This document shows, in pieces, positions 7,280-13,649 of a stretch of DNA of 14,985 nucleotides (the first letter of the stretch is position 1; every line of letters begins with the position of its first letter). The notes below the pieces were generated by a model that saw only the letters and a list, made by a program, of their open reading frames with translations, did not search any database and was not told where the DNA came from. The DNA comes from a bacterium BMS3Bbin02 (GTDB taxonomy: Bacteria; Actinomycetota; Acidimicrobiia; Spongiisociales; UBA5794), in assembly GCA_002898115.1 (NCBI GenBank), contig BDTL01000099.1:1-14985 (forward strand), given 5' to 3'. The translations under genes were made by a program, and so were the position numbers.

Positions 7280-8044
7280 ATGCTCGACGAGATCGTTGCA
7301 TCAACCCGGCGCCGTATAGAGCCGCTGCTACGGAATCGGATCAATCTGCGCGCCGAGGCGCTGAGCGCCGATTCTGCTTTGGGGTTTGGTAGTGCGTTGT
7401 CCGTCCCCGGTCTCCAGGTTATTGCTGAGATAAAGCGCCGGTCGCCGTCGGCGGGTGTCCTCGCGTCGGATCTTGTCCCGTCGGATCAGGCAGTTGCATA
7501 TGTTGCAGGCGGCGCTGCAGCGATCTCCGTATTGACGGAACCCGACTACTTCTCGGGTTCGATAGCCGATCTGGAAGCGGTTCGTGAGGCGGTCGACGTG
7601 CCGATCTTGCGCAAAGATTTCGTGATCGATAGCGCCCAGATCTACGAAAGTAAGGTCCTCGGCGCCGATGCTGTTCTCCTCATCGTCGCGATACTCACCG
7701 ACGACGAACTCGCATCGCTGCACGATGCGGGCCAATCAGTGGGTCTCGACGTGTTGGTTGAGACCCACACCGAACACGAAGTTGAGAGAGCCCTCGCCAT
7801 CAGTCCCCACATTATTGGAGTCAACAATCGCGATCTGGCAACGTTTGTCACCGATCTTGCGACCGGCGAACGACTCGCACCGACGGTCCTCGGAAGGGCA
7901 TTAGCTGTCGGTGAAAGCGGTGTCTCGTCGGTCGAGGGGGCTCGGCGGATGCGGGTTGCCGGCTTCGATGCAATTCTGGTCGGTGAGGCACTGGTTCGAG
8001 CAGCTGATCCGGCGACATTGATAGCCGACCTGAAGGCGGTGTAA
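7280..8044 (+). CDS. trpC: Indole-3-glycerol phosphate synthase
   Basis: This is a 254-residue (beta/alpha)8-barrel enzyme that converts 1-(2-carboxyphenylamino)-deoxyribulose phosphate to indole-3-glycerol phosphate. Key features are VIAEIKRRSPSAG (E50, K52), PILRKDFVID (K112, the proposed general acid), VLVETHTEHEVERAL, IIGVNNRDLATF and VGESGVSS for phosphate binding. The start is supported by AGGGGGA 7 nt upstream of the ATG. It is a single-domain protein, not fused to TrpF. It follows the cytochrome c gene by 3 nt and precedes trpF by 2 nt, so it is co-transcribed with both. Confidence 0.97.
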   Translation: MLDEIVASTRRRIEPLLRNRINLRAEALSADSALGFGSALSVPGLQVIAEIKRRSPSAGVLASDLVPSDQAVAYVAGGAAAISVLTEPDYFSGSIADLEAVREAVDVPILRKDFVIDSAQIYESKVLGADAVLLIVAILTDDELASLHDAGQSVGLDVLVETHTEHEVERALAISPHIIGVNNRDLATFVTDLATGERLAPTVLGRALAVGESGVSSVEGARRMRVAGFDAILVGEALVRAADPATLIADLKAV

Positions 8045-8046
8045 CG

Positions 8047-8652
8047 ATGTGGGTAAAGGTGTGTGGGATGACGAGGGTCGTCGATGTGGAACATGCGGTC
8101 GCGGCCGGAGCTGATGCAGTCGGGTTCGTGATCGCGGAGAACTCCAAACGCCGCGTCGATGCGGACATGCTCGAGCGGTTGGTGGCGGTGGCAGGTGAGG
8201 CTACAACCGTGCTTGTATCAGCAAACCAGGAACCGGCCGATGTCGTGGATCTCGCGCTGCGGATCGGGATGGACTGGGTGCAACCTCACGGGTCCTCGCA
8301 GGACCAGGTCATCGCTTCCGCAATGTCGGTGGGTCTTGCCGTGTTGGTGCCGGTCGGTGTTGATTCCGCCGTTTCTCCAGTCGACGATGTTCCTGCGAGC
8401 GTTCCGCTTTTGCTTGACACCAAGGTGCGCGGGCAGGACGGTGGCACCGGCGTCACATTTGACTGGACTCTCGCGCGCGGCATCGACCGTCGGTTCGTGC
8501 TCGCCGGAGGGCTGGGTCCGGCGAATGTCGCTGACGCGATCGCGGCTGCTCAGCCGTGGGGAGTCGATGCGGTGACATTGCTGGAGGCCGCCCCCGGAGT
8601 GAAAGACCACACTAAAGTGACCGACTTCATACGGAAGGCGAAAGGGTTATGA
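8047..8652 (+). CDS. trpF: Phosphoribosylanthranilate isomerase
   Basis: This is a 201-residue barrel enzyme for the Amadori rearrangement between the TrpD and TrpC steps. The N-terminus [15 protein letters not shown] carries the general-base cysteine (C6); [15 protein letters not shown] carries the general-acid aspartate (D124); [14 protein letters not shown] binds phosphate. Length is normal. Its presence is informative: Streptomyces and Mycobacterium types lack trpF and use the dual HisA/TrpF enzyme PriA. The 3' end overlaps trpB by 4 bp (ATGA), indicating translational coupling. It is a stand-alone gene, unlike the TrpC-TrpF fusion of enterics. Confidence 0.96.
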   Translation: MWVKVCGMTRVVDVEHAVAAGADAVGFVIAENSKRRVDADMLERLVAVAGEATTVLVSANQEPADVVDLALRIGMDWVQPHGSSQDQVIASAMSVGLAVLVPVGVDSAVSPVDDVPASVPLLLDTKVRGQDGGTGVTFDWTLARGIDRRFVLAGGLGPANVADAIAAAQPWGVDAVTLLEAAPGVKDHTKVTDFIRKAKGL

Positions 8653-9845
8653 CCGAGTATCGGCCCGACAAGTCCGGTCGATTTGGTGAATTCGGTGGCC
8701 AGTTCGCTCCCGAGACGCTCATGCCGGCCCTCCAGGAGCTGGAGACCGCATTTGAGACTGCATGGAGCGACGATGTCTTCCATTCCCAACTTGCGGAGCT
8801 CTTCGCGTCGTTCGTGGGGCGCCCCACTCCGGTTTATCACGCCCAGCGACTGTCGGAGCGCGTTGGTGCTGCCGTGTACCTCAAGCGCGAGGATCTTGCA
8901 CACACCGGGGCACACAAGATCAACAACACCCTCGGTCAGGCATTGCTTACCAAGCGTATGGGGAAGTCCCGCGTCGTTGCGGAAACCGGTGCCGGTCAGC
9001 ATGGCGTCGCGACAGCCACTGCATGTGCGCTGTTGGGTCTTGAGTGTGTTGTCTACATGGGTGCGAAGGACATCGAACGCCAGGCACTCAATGTCTACCG
9101 CATGAGGCTTCTCGGGGCCGAGGTCGTTGCGGTCCACAAGGGTGCGGCGACGCTAAAGGATGCGGTTTCGGAGGCCTTTCGCTACTGGGTCTCATCGGTT
9201 GAGTCGACGCACTACATCATTGGCTCGGTCGTCGGGCCGCATCCGTTTCCATACATCGTTCGAGAGTTTCAGAAGATCATCGGAATAGAGCTCCACGACC
9301 AGATGTCTGGCGACCCCGGGTCGCTGCCGCGCCCCGATGTGATCGTCGCCAGTGTTGGGGGAGGGTCGAATGCGATGGGAATCTTTTACCCATGGATTCG
9401 CTCCGGTGTGGACCTTGTCGGTGTCGAAGCGGCCGGACACGGACTCGAATCGGGCGAACACGGCGCCTCGCTGGTCGCCGGGTCGCCGGGTGTGTTGCAT
9501 GGCTCGATGACCTACATGCTGCAGGATTCCGACGGCCAGGTCGTTGAGGCACACTCCGTCTCTGCGGGGCTCGATTACCCCGGGTCCGGACCCGAGCACG
9601 CCTACTTCCGTGACGAGGGGATCGCTCGGTACGTTGCAGTTACCGATGTCGAGGCCCTTGCCGCCTTCCACGAGTTCTCCAAACTCGAGGGGATCATCCC
9701 CGCACTGGAGTCCGCTCACGCAGTTGCTTGGGTGCTTCGCGAGGCAGCGGATCTTGCCGGTAAGACGGTCGTGATCAACCTCTCGGGCCGTGGCGATAAG
9801 GATGTCCAACAGGTTGCTGCCATGCAGGAAGGAGGTGCGCAATGA
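8649..9845 (+). CDS. trpB: Tryptophan synthase beta subunit
   Basis: This is a 398-residue PLP enzyme that condenses indole with serine to tryptophan. It opens with [19 protein letters not shown], a hallmark of canonical TrpB1. PLP forms a Schiff base with K90 in [23 protein letters not shown] holds the catalytic glutamate, and GGGSNAMG binds the cofactor phosphate. [19 protein letters not shown] and [11 protein letters not shown] are the usual later motifs. It is of the TrpB1 type that pairs with TrpA, and trpA follows with a 4-bp ATGA overlap. No truncation or unusual residue is seen. Confidence 0.98.
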   Translation: MTEYRPDKSGRFGEFGGQFAPETLMPALQELETAFETAWSDDVFHSQLAELFASFVGRPTPVYHAQRLSERVGAAVYLKREDLAHTGAHKINNTLGQALLTKRMGKSRVVAETGAGQHGVATATACALLGLECVVYMGAKDIERQALNVYRMRLLGAEVVAVHKGAATLKDAVSEAFRYWVSSVESTHYIIGSVVGPHPFPYIVREFQKIIGIELHDQMSGDPGSLPRPDVIVASVGGGSNAMGIFYPWIRSGVDLVGVEAAGHGLESGEHGASLVAGSPGVLHGSMTYMLQDSDGQVVEAHSVSAGLDYPGSGPEHAYFRDEGIARYVAVTDVEALAAFHEFSKLEGIIPALESAHAVAWVLREAADLAGKTVVINLSGRGDKDVQQVAAMQEGGAQ

Positions 9846-10648
9846 CGGGGAAGGAACGTCTCGCAGCACTCTTCCAGGAGGCTCGAATGGCGAATCGGGC
9901 GGTTTTTATGCCGTACCTCACGGTCGGACTTCCGGATCCCGCTTCGTCGTTGGATATGTTCCGCGCCATGGCAGATGCGGGCGCTGATGCCTTTGAGGTT
10001 GGCTTCCCGTATTCGGATCCGCTCATGGACGGGCCAACGATCCACGAAGCTGGTCTCGCGGCAATCGCGGCAGGGACCACAGTGAAGGTGGGCTTTGACC
10101 TCGTTGCCGAGATCGCGAGCACGACCGGCAAACCTGTCATCGTGATGACCTACGTGAACCCGGTGCTCGCGATCGGTATCGAGTCCTTCGTCGATCAGCT
10201 CGTCGAATCGGGTGCTGCGGCCCTGATTGTCTCGGACATTGCAGTCGGGGAGTCGCGGGACATCGCGGATGCCTGTTCGCAACGGGGCATCGGCTACGTA
10301 CAGTTCGTGGCACCGACAACCGGCGCCGAACGGCTCCAAGAGATCGTGGCCGCGGATCCGGTGTTTGTCTATGGCATTGCGGAACTCGGGGTGACGGGGA
10401 AGCGGGAGGTCGGATCGTCGAACCTGACAGCGCTGGCAACCACAATTCGCGCAGCGTCGGATGTTCCGTTGGTATTCGGGGTCGGTATCTCGAACCCGGA
10501 GCAGGCGGCCGCCGCCGCCGCTGTGGGGGACGGCGTGATCGTCGGATCAGCACTTGTTCGAGAAGTTCTTGAGTCGACAACGTCGCACGATGGTGCCGCG
10601 AAACTAAGCGCTGCGGTGAAGATGTTCTCGTCTGCAATGGCTCGGTAG
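9842..10648 (+). CDS. trpA: Tryptophan synthase alpha subunit
   Basis: This is a 268-residue barrel enzyme that cleaves indole-3-glycerol phosphate to indole and passes it to TrpB through the tunnel. PYLTVGLPD near the N-terminus, then [21 protein letters not shown] with the catalytic pair E52 and D63 (E49/D60 in E. coli), [22 protein letters not shown] and [12 protein letters not shown] for phosphate binding are all in order. The final stretch is slightly alanine-rich but intact. It is the last gene of the run; the following 294 bp hold hairpins and no gene. Confidence 0.98.
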   Translation: MTGKERLAALFQEARMANRAVFMPYLTVGLPDPASSLDMFRAMADAGADAFEVGFPYSDPLMDGPTIHEAGLAAIAAGTTVKVGFDLVAEIASTTGKPVIVMTYVNPVLAIGIESFVDQLVESGAAALIVSDIAVGESRDIADACSQRGIGYVQFVAPTTGAERLQEIVAADPVFVYGIAELGVTGKREVGSSNLTALATTIRAASDVPLVFGVGISNPEQAAAAAAVGDGVIVGSALVREVLESTTSHDGAAKLSAAVKMFSSAMAR

Positions 10649-10686
10649 ACCGTATCGAGTCACACAATACCCAGCTACGGACTAGT

Positions 10687-10700
10687 CACGAGGTGTCGTG
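10687..10700 (+). other. Small hairpin after trpA
   Basis: CACGA-GGTG-TCGTG forms a perfect 5-bp stem with a 4-nt loop, 38 nt after the trpA stop. It has no T tract. It is short enough to be chance, but it is one of three hairpins in this gap. Confidence 0.3.
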
Positions 10701-10709
10701 CCGAAACCA

Positions 10710-10730
10710 TTCTCGACAGACATGCGAGAA
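10710..10730 (+). terminator. Possible trpA terminator hairpin
   Basis: TTCTCG-N9-CGAGAA is a perfect 6-bp inverted repeat 61 nt after the trpA stop, followed by ACATTCTTAAG with only a scattered T content. It could terminate or protect the trp mRNA 3' end. The stem is modest and there is no true U-run, so confidence is low. Confidence 0.3.
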
Positions 10731-10852
10731 CGCGACATTCTTAAGTAACGGAGTTTGACGCTAATCCCCTTCGGCGACTTCTCCTAGGACAGTGAATGTT
10801 GGCCCTACGGTTTCGAACGCACCATACCCGGGGCTACACACCACTGACTGTC

Positions 10853-10884
10853 GTTGAGGCGGACCCGCAAGGGTCCGCCTCAAC
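10853..10884. terminator. Strong 14-bp hairpin, probable bidirectional terminator
   Basis: A perfect inverted repeat has arms at 10853-10866 and 10871-10884 (one arm reads GTTGAGGCGGACCC) and a GCAA loop, a GNRA tetraloop on the + strand. It lies 204 nt after trpA and 58 nt beyond the 3' end of the convergent tRNA-Leu, so it could stop transcription from both sides. The + side is followed by TGTTTGG, a weak T tract; the - side has none. Stem-loops without a U-run are accepted as terminators in some actinobacteria, so function is likely but not proven. Confidence 0.65.
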
Positions 10885-10942
10885 TGTTTGGAGGGTCGCT
10901 CGTGGCGGATTGAACGGTCACCGCGAGGCCCGTCGTTTTCTG

Positions 10943-11026
10943 TACCGGGAGGGGGACTTGAACCCCCACGGGCTTGCGCCCAACGGATTTTGAGTCCGTC
11001 GCGTCTACCGATTCCGCCACCCCGGC
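10943..11026 (-). tRNA. tRNA-Leu (anticodon CAA)
   Basis: The reverse complement folds as an 84-nt class II tRNA. The acceptor stem GCCGGGG pairs with TCCCGGT (G-U at both ends), with discriminator A. The D-arm has TGGCGGAATCGGTAGACGCG. The anticodon stem ACGGA/TCCGT encloses the loop CTCAAAA with anticodon CAA, which reads UUG. A long variable arm, TGGGCGCAAGCCCGT, and the T-arm GGGGGTTCAAGTCCCCC complete it. The long variable arm and A73 fit leucine rather than serine. CCA is not encoded (CAG follows), so it must be added after transcription. It lies between convergent trp genes and a divergent small ORF. Confidence 0.95.
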
Positions 11027-11041
11027 TCGTGGTGGCGGGTC

Positions 11042-11047
11042 ATGGTA
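11042..11047 (-). promoter_or_regulatory. Possible -10 for tRNA-Leu
   Basis: On the - strand this reads TACCAT, a TANNNT -10, ending 15 nt before the mature 5' end of the tRNA. This would give a short 5' leader for RNase P. No clear -35 is visible. It sits back to back with the + strand -10 at 11073-11078. Confidence 0.35.
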
Positions 11048-11072
11048 GGGCATGTTCGGCCTTGCCGAGTCG

Positions 11073-11078
11073 TAGACT
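11073..11078 (+). promoter_or_regulatory. -10 of a probable leaderless promoter for the coiled-coil gene
   Basis: TAGACT lies exactly 6 nt before the ATG at 11085, the spacing also seen for TACACT at the cytochrome c and polA genes. This decides for ATG 11085 over the in-frame ATG at 11079, which directly abuts the hexamer. Confidence 0.5.
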
Positions 11079-11084
11079 ATGCGG

Positions 11085-11366
11085 ATGCGGAGAGCCGAGA
11101 AGAAACTGTTTATTGTCCTTGACGAGATTGCGCAACTCGATGCGGCGTTAGACCAGCTGAGCCAGGAACTGTCGATGCATCAACACTTGCACGACGATGC
11201 CCGACGCGACGCGCTCGTGACGGACGATCCGATCGATAGGGAGGACGCTCGCATCACGCGTCAAGATGTGGACCGGGTACTTCGAGAGTTGAAACGCTTG
11301 GAAAGCCAGCGAAGCAAACTCGATACGCGACGAGTTGAGCTGCTCACCAGCCTCGAAACCCGCTAA
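11085..11366 (+). CDS. Small coiled-coil protein of unknown function
   Basis: This is a 93-residue soluble, highly charged protein that I do not recognise. It consists of two likely helices with leucine heptads: about residues 8-32 (LFIVLDEIAQLDAALDQLSQ) and about 60-91 (DVDRVLRELKRLESQRSKLD, then RRVELLTSLE). A polar linker rich in His, Asp and Arg joins them, so an antiparallel helical hairpin or a dimer is likely. There is no signal peptide, membrane segment, cysteine or zinc motif. Its coding nature is supported by a compact, coherent amphipathic pattern, the leaderless promoter and its isolated position between tRNA-Leu and tadE. The shape recalls small scaffold or nucleoid-type proteins, but no function can be assigned. 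Confidence 0.7.
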   Translation: MRRAEKKLFIVLDEIAQLDAALDQLSQELSMHQHLHDDARRDALVTDDPIDREDARITRQDVDRVLRELKRLESQRSKLDTRRVELLTSLETR

Positions 11367-11407
11367 GAATCGTCTATGAAAAATTTTCGAATAGATCGCC
11401 CGGCCTA

Positions 11408-11436
11408 TTCCAATTACTACGGAGAGTGTATATAGT
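11408..11436 (+). promoter_or_regulatory. Candidate promoter of tadE-tadG
   Basis: TATAGT at 11431-11436 is a good -10 within TATATAGT. TTCCAA at 11408-11413 is a weak -35 at 17-bp spacing. AT-rich sequence upstream (GAAAAATTTTCGAATAG) stands out from the GC-rich surroundings and could help as an UP-like element. Transcription would start near 11443, inside the palindrome described next, leaving a leader of about 70 nt. Confidence 0.45.
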
Positions 11437-11451
11437 GACGTCAGCGCTGAC
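11436..11451. promoter_or_regulatory. Overlapping palindromes at the tadE promoter, possible operator
   Basis: GTCAGCGCTGAC (11440-11451) is a perfect 12-bp palindrome; it overlaps TGACGTCA (11436-11443), a perfect 8-bp palindrome. Together they start at the end of the -10 and cover the expected start point, the classic place for a repressor site. The binding protein is unknown. Two overlapping palindromes may partly be chance. Confidence 0.4.
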
Positions 11452-11511
11452 ATACAGCGAAGGCCACAGAGGCCTGCGGCCACTCTCAGTAGTCAGATGC
11501 GGGGTGCATAG

Positions 11512-12138
11512 ATGTTAGGGACAGGACTCAGACGTTTGCGTTCGGACGAACGCGGCTCGTCGCTGGTGGAATTCACCATCGTCGCCTCTTTGTTTTTCAT
11601 GCTTCTTTTCGGCATCGTCGAGTTCGGGCTTGCGTTCCGCGACCGACTGACTGTCACCAACGCCACGCAGGGTTCAGCCCGCGTTGTGTCGGCTATGGGG
11701 GATGATCCGATGGCGGATTACGAAATGCTGCTGTCCCTTGAGCAGTCCCTCGGCATTCTTCCCGGGCAAGCCGTCGGTATCGTGCGATACGTCGATGTGT
11801 ATCTCGCTGATGGGAACGGCGATCCCGTCGGATCGTGTTCTACCGGCGGTGGCGATCGGTGCAACCGCTACCTCTGGGCTCCATCTGGTGGTACCTGTGA
11901 CTGGGTCCCCTGCCCGGACGCCGACAACGGCTACGGTTCGTGGCCCTGGTCGCCGACTACTCGGGACGTGGCATTGCCCGGTCTTGATGTCATTGCGGTT
12001 CGCGTGACGTACGCGCACGAGTGGGTAACCGGCGGTCTCGTACCGCTACCCAATGTGAGCTGTGATGGTACGCCGGGCAGCGGCTGCTGGGCTGACACCG
12101 CGGTCATGCGCCTCGAACCGCAGGTCTTCCAGCCATGA
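11512..12138 (+). CDS. tadE: TadE-like pseudopilin
   Basis: This 208-residue protein has one N-terminal membrane helix (about 18-40). The sequence DERGSSLVEFTIVASLFFML places a glutamate five residues after Gly15 (G|SSLVE), the type IV prepilin processing signature also seen in TadE and TadF, which a TadV-type prepilin peptidase cleaves. The remainder (about 170 residues) is extracytoplasmic with a cysteine-rich stretch (GSCSTGGGDRC, then GTCDWVPCPD, and VSCDGTPGSGCW near the end), so disulfides are likely. TadE proteins are minor components of the Flp/Tad pilus or related secretion machines. No tadA, tadB, tadC, cpaB or flp gene is in the window, so this is an orphan pair with tadG, which overlaps it by 4 bp. 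GGGGTG 5 nt before the ATG may serve as the ribosome binding site. Confidence 0.85.
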   Translation: MLGTGLRRLRSDERGSSLVEFTIVASLFFMLLFGIVEFGLAFRDRLTVTNATQGSARVVSAMGDDPMADYEMLLSLEQSLGILPGQAVGIVRYVDVYLADGNGDPVGSCSTGGGDRCNRYLWAPSGGTCDWVPCPDADNGYGSWPWSPTTRDVALPGLDVIAVRVTYAHEWVTGGLVPLPNVSCDGTPGSGCWADTAVMRLEPQVFQP

Positions 12139-13595
12139 GCCGTCTGCGCAAGATGCTGCCACGGCGGTTTCATGATGAAGAGGAGCGAGGGGCGACACTC
12201 GTGCTCGCCGCCGCGACCCTGCTGGTGATGATCGGCATGGCGGGATTCGCCGTAGACCTGGGTTGGCTGTATTTCAAGGGTGCCCAGGCTCAGAACGCTG
12301 CCGAGGCCGCCGCACTAGCGGGCGTCGTGCACATGCCCCAACCCTCGAACGTCACATTCGTTGGTGGGGAAGCATGGACCACCTCCCTGGACATAGCCGC
12401 CCGAGACGGGTTCAACGGGGGTGTGACCCCGTCAGAAGTTGCGGGTCGTCCCAACCGGCTTAACGTTTCGGTGACAACGACGGTACCCACCTTTTTCATG
12501 CGTGTGTTCGGCATGAACACCGTGACGATGACGCGCGATGCAACCGCGGAACAGTTGCCCCCGCTCAAACTCGGCTCCGACGAACCATCGCTGGGGGGTG
12601 TTGGCGAGGCGTTCTGGGTCGCCATCAACGGTGAAGAAGAAGTGAAAGCGAACGGCGATCCGTTCTCAACACGGTGCAATGCGGCGAACTGCGGCTCGAC
12701 CCAGAATGGCGAATTCAAGCAACCCGCGTACTACTACGCCGTTGACATACCCGAGGATCAAATCGGACGATCGCTCACCATCCAGGTGTATGACGGACCG
12801 CACTGGGCGGGGAATTTCAACGATTTTCGCAACAACGGCGATCCCGACGCCACCGGCGATCGCATCGATCGTGACATCGATATTACGTTCTCGCTTGCCG
12901 CCCCCGACCAGACACCGAACAATCCTGCGGACAACATCCCAATCGGCGGCTGCTCGCGGACCTATACCGAAGCCGGATCCGAGGGAGCGCCCGGTGTGCA
13001 GGCGTGGTCATCAGTATGCAGCGTCACGGCCGTGTCCGGGATCTATGTGCTGTCCGTCAGCGTTGATGGGAACGAACGTGCGATCTCGGACTTTGCGCTG
13101 CGCGTTGTTGGTTACGGCGCCGGTGATACTCCCGCAGTCTACGGACTCGGAGCTATGTCGCTGGACATGGTGGAGGCGGGCACAGCACCGAACTTCAAGA
13201 TTGTGAAACTTGAAGAGTTTTACGCCGGTTCGCAGCTCTTGATCTCACTGTTCGATCCCGGTGATGTCTCTGATGGGTTCGCCAACCTGCGTTTTGTCGG
13301 CGACGGCGCCGGCATCGAATGCGAGGTCCAAGTCCGCTCGCTCGATGGGAACACGGTGTTGTCACCTTGGGGATCGGATGACACCCCGGGCTCGGCGCCG
13401 TGTTTTCTCAACACATCGGGCCAGCGCTTCAACGGGCAATGGGTGGATTTCCGCTTTGACATACCGCCGGCGTGGACCTGCCCATCGGATTGCTGGATGG
13501 ACATCGACTACAGTTTCAGTGCCGGGGCGAACGTGACGGAGCGCACCACCTGGGTCGCCAGGGTAAACGGCGAACCGATCCATCTCATTCCCTAG
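12135..13595 (+). CDS. TadG-like membrane protein with large ectodomain
   Basis: This is a 486-residue protein. The N-terminus is EERGATLVLAAATLLVMIGM with AGFAVDLGWLYFKGAQAQNA, the Tad/TadG-like helix (about 20-45) and its following AEAAALAG repeat, where the family's anchor lies. Residues 100-130 resemble the conserved TadG core (VSVTTTVPTFFMRVFGMNTV). From about residue 150 it turns into a long, beta-rich, acidic ectodomain not expected in small TadG proteins. It has eight cysteines in total (RCNAANC, GGCSRT, SSVCSV, IECEV, APCFL, CPSDC). Two segments, IGRSLTIQVYDG and AGSQLLISLFDPG, look like the same strand of two related sandwich domains. An Asp-rich loop, NNGDPDATGDRIDRDIDI, could bind calcium. 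There is no von Willebrand MIDAS motif that I can see. It is translationally coupled to tadE. Confidence 0.8.
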   Translation: MSRLRKMLPRRFHDEEERGATLVLAAATLLVMIGMAGFAVDLGWLYFKGAQAQNAAEAAALAGVVHMPQPSNVTFVGGEAWTTSLDIAARDGFNGGVTPSEVAGRPNRLNVSVTTTVPTFFMRVFGMNTVTMTRDATAEQLPPLKLGSDEPSLGGVGEAFWVAINGEEEVKANGDPFSTRCNAANCGSTQNGEFKQPAYYYAVDIPEDQIGRSLTIQVYDGPHWAGNFNDFRNNGDPDATGDRIDRDIDITFSLAAPDQTPNNPADNIPIGGCSRTYTEAGSEGAPGVQAWSSVCSVTAVSGIYVLSVSVDGNERAISDFALRVVGYGAGDTPAVYGLGAMSLDMVEAGTAPNFKIVKLEEFYAGSQLLISLFDPGDVSDGFANLRFVGDGAGIECEVQVRSLDGNTVLSPWGSDDTPGSAPCFLNTSGQRFNGQWVDFRFDIPPAWTCPSDCWMDIDYSFSAGANVTERTTWVARVNGEPIHLIP

Positions 13596-13609
13596 AGCCG
13601 ATCCATCTC
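13575..13609 (+). repeat. Decayed 23-bp tandem duplication at the tadG stop codon
   Basis: CCGATCCATCTC occurs at 13575-13586 and again at 13598-13609, 23 bp apart. Six of the next 11 bases also match between the two units. The first copy encodes the end of TadG (PIHL) and the second lies after the TAG. It looks like an old slippage duplication; no function is evident. Confidence 0.6.
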
Positions 13610-13637
13610 GTTGCGCAGTGGCGTATCGCCGCCCCCC

Positions 13638-13643
13638 TACACT
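13638..13643 (+). promoter_or_regulatory. -10 of a probable leaderless promoter for polA
   Basis: CCTACACT contains TACACT exactly 6 nt before the polA ATG at 13650, the same octamer and spacing as at the cytochrome c gene. TTGCGC at 13611-13616 is 21 nt upstream, too far for a standard -35. The intervening CAGGGC is too close to act as a Shine-Dalgarno. Confidence 0.55.
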
Positions 13644-13649
13644 CAGGGC

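Larger units (their letters stand above)
10649..10852. other. Non-coding gap between trpA and the terminal hairpin
   Basis: Apart from two short hairpins (10687-10700 and 10710-10730) I see no gene here. A frame opening with ATG at 10796 runs into the antisense of the tRNA and ends in a DLNPHGLAPNG-type peptide, the usual translation artefact of a tRNA gene. No promoter with good -35 and -10 spacing is evident, although TTGACG at 10755-10760 stands alone. A small RNA cannot be excluded. Confidence 0.4.

Noticed and set aside
10796..10993. A short + strand frame with a -10-like TAGGAC 5 nt upstream
   Set aside because: It reads through the 14-bp hairpin and the antisense of tRNA-Leu, giving the artefact peptide GDLNPHGLAPNG.
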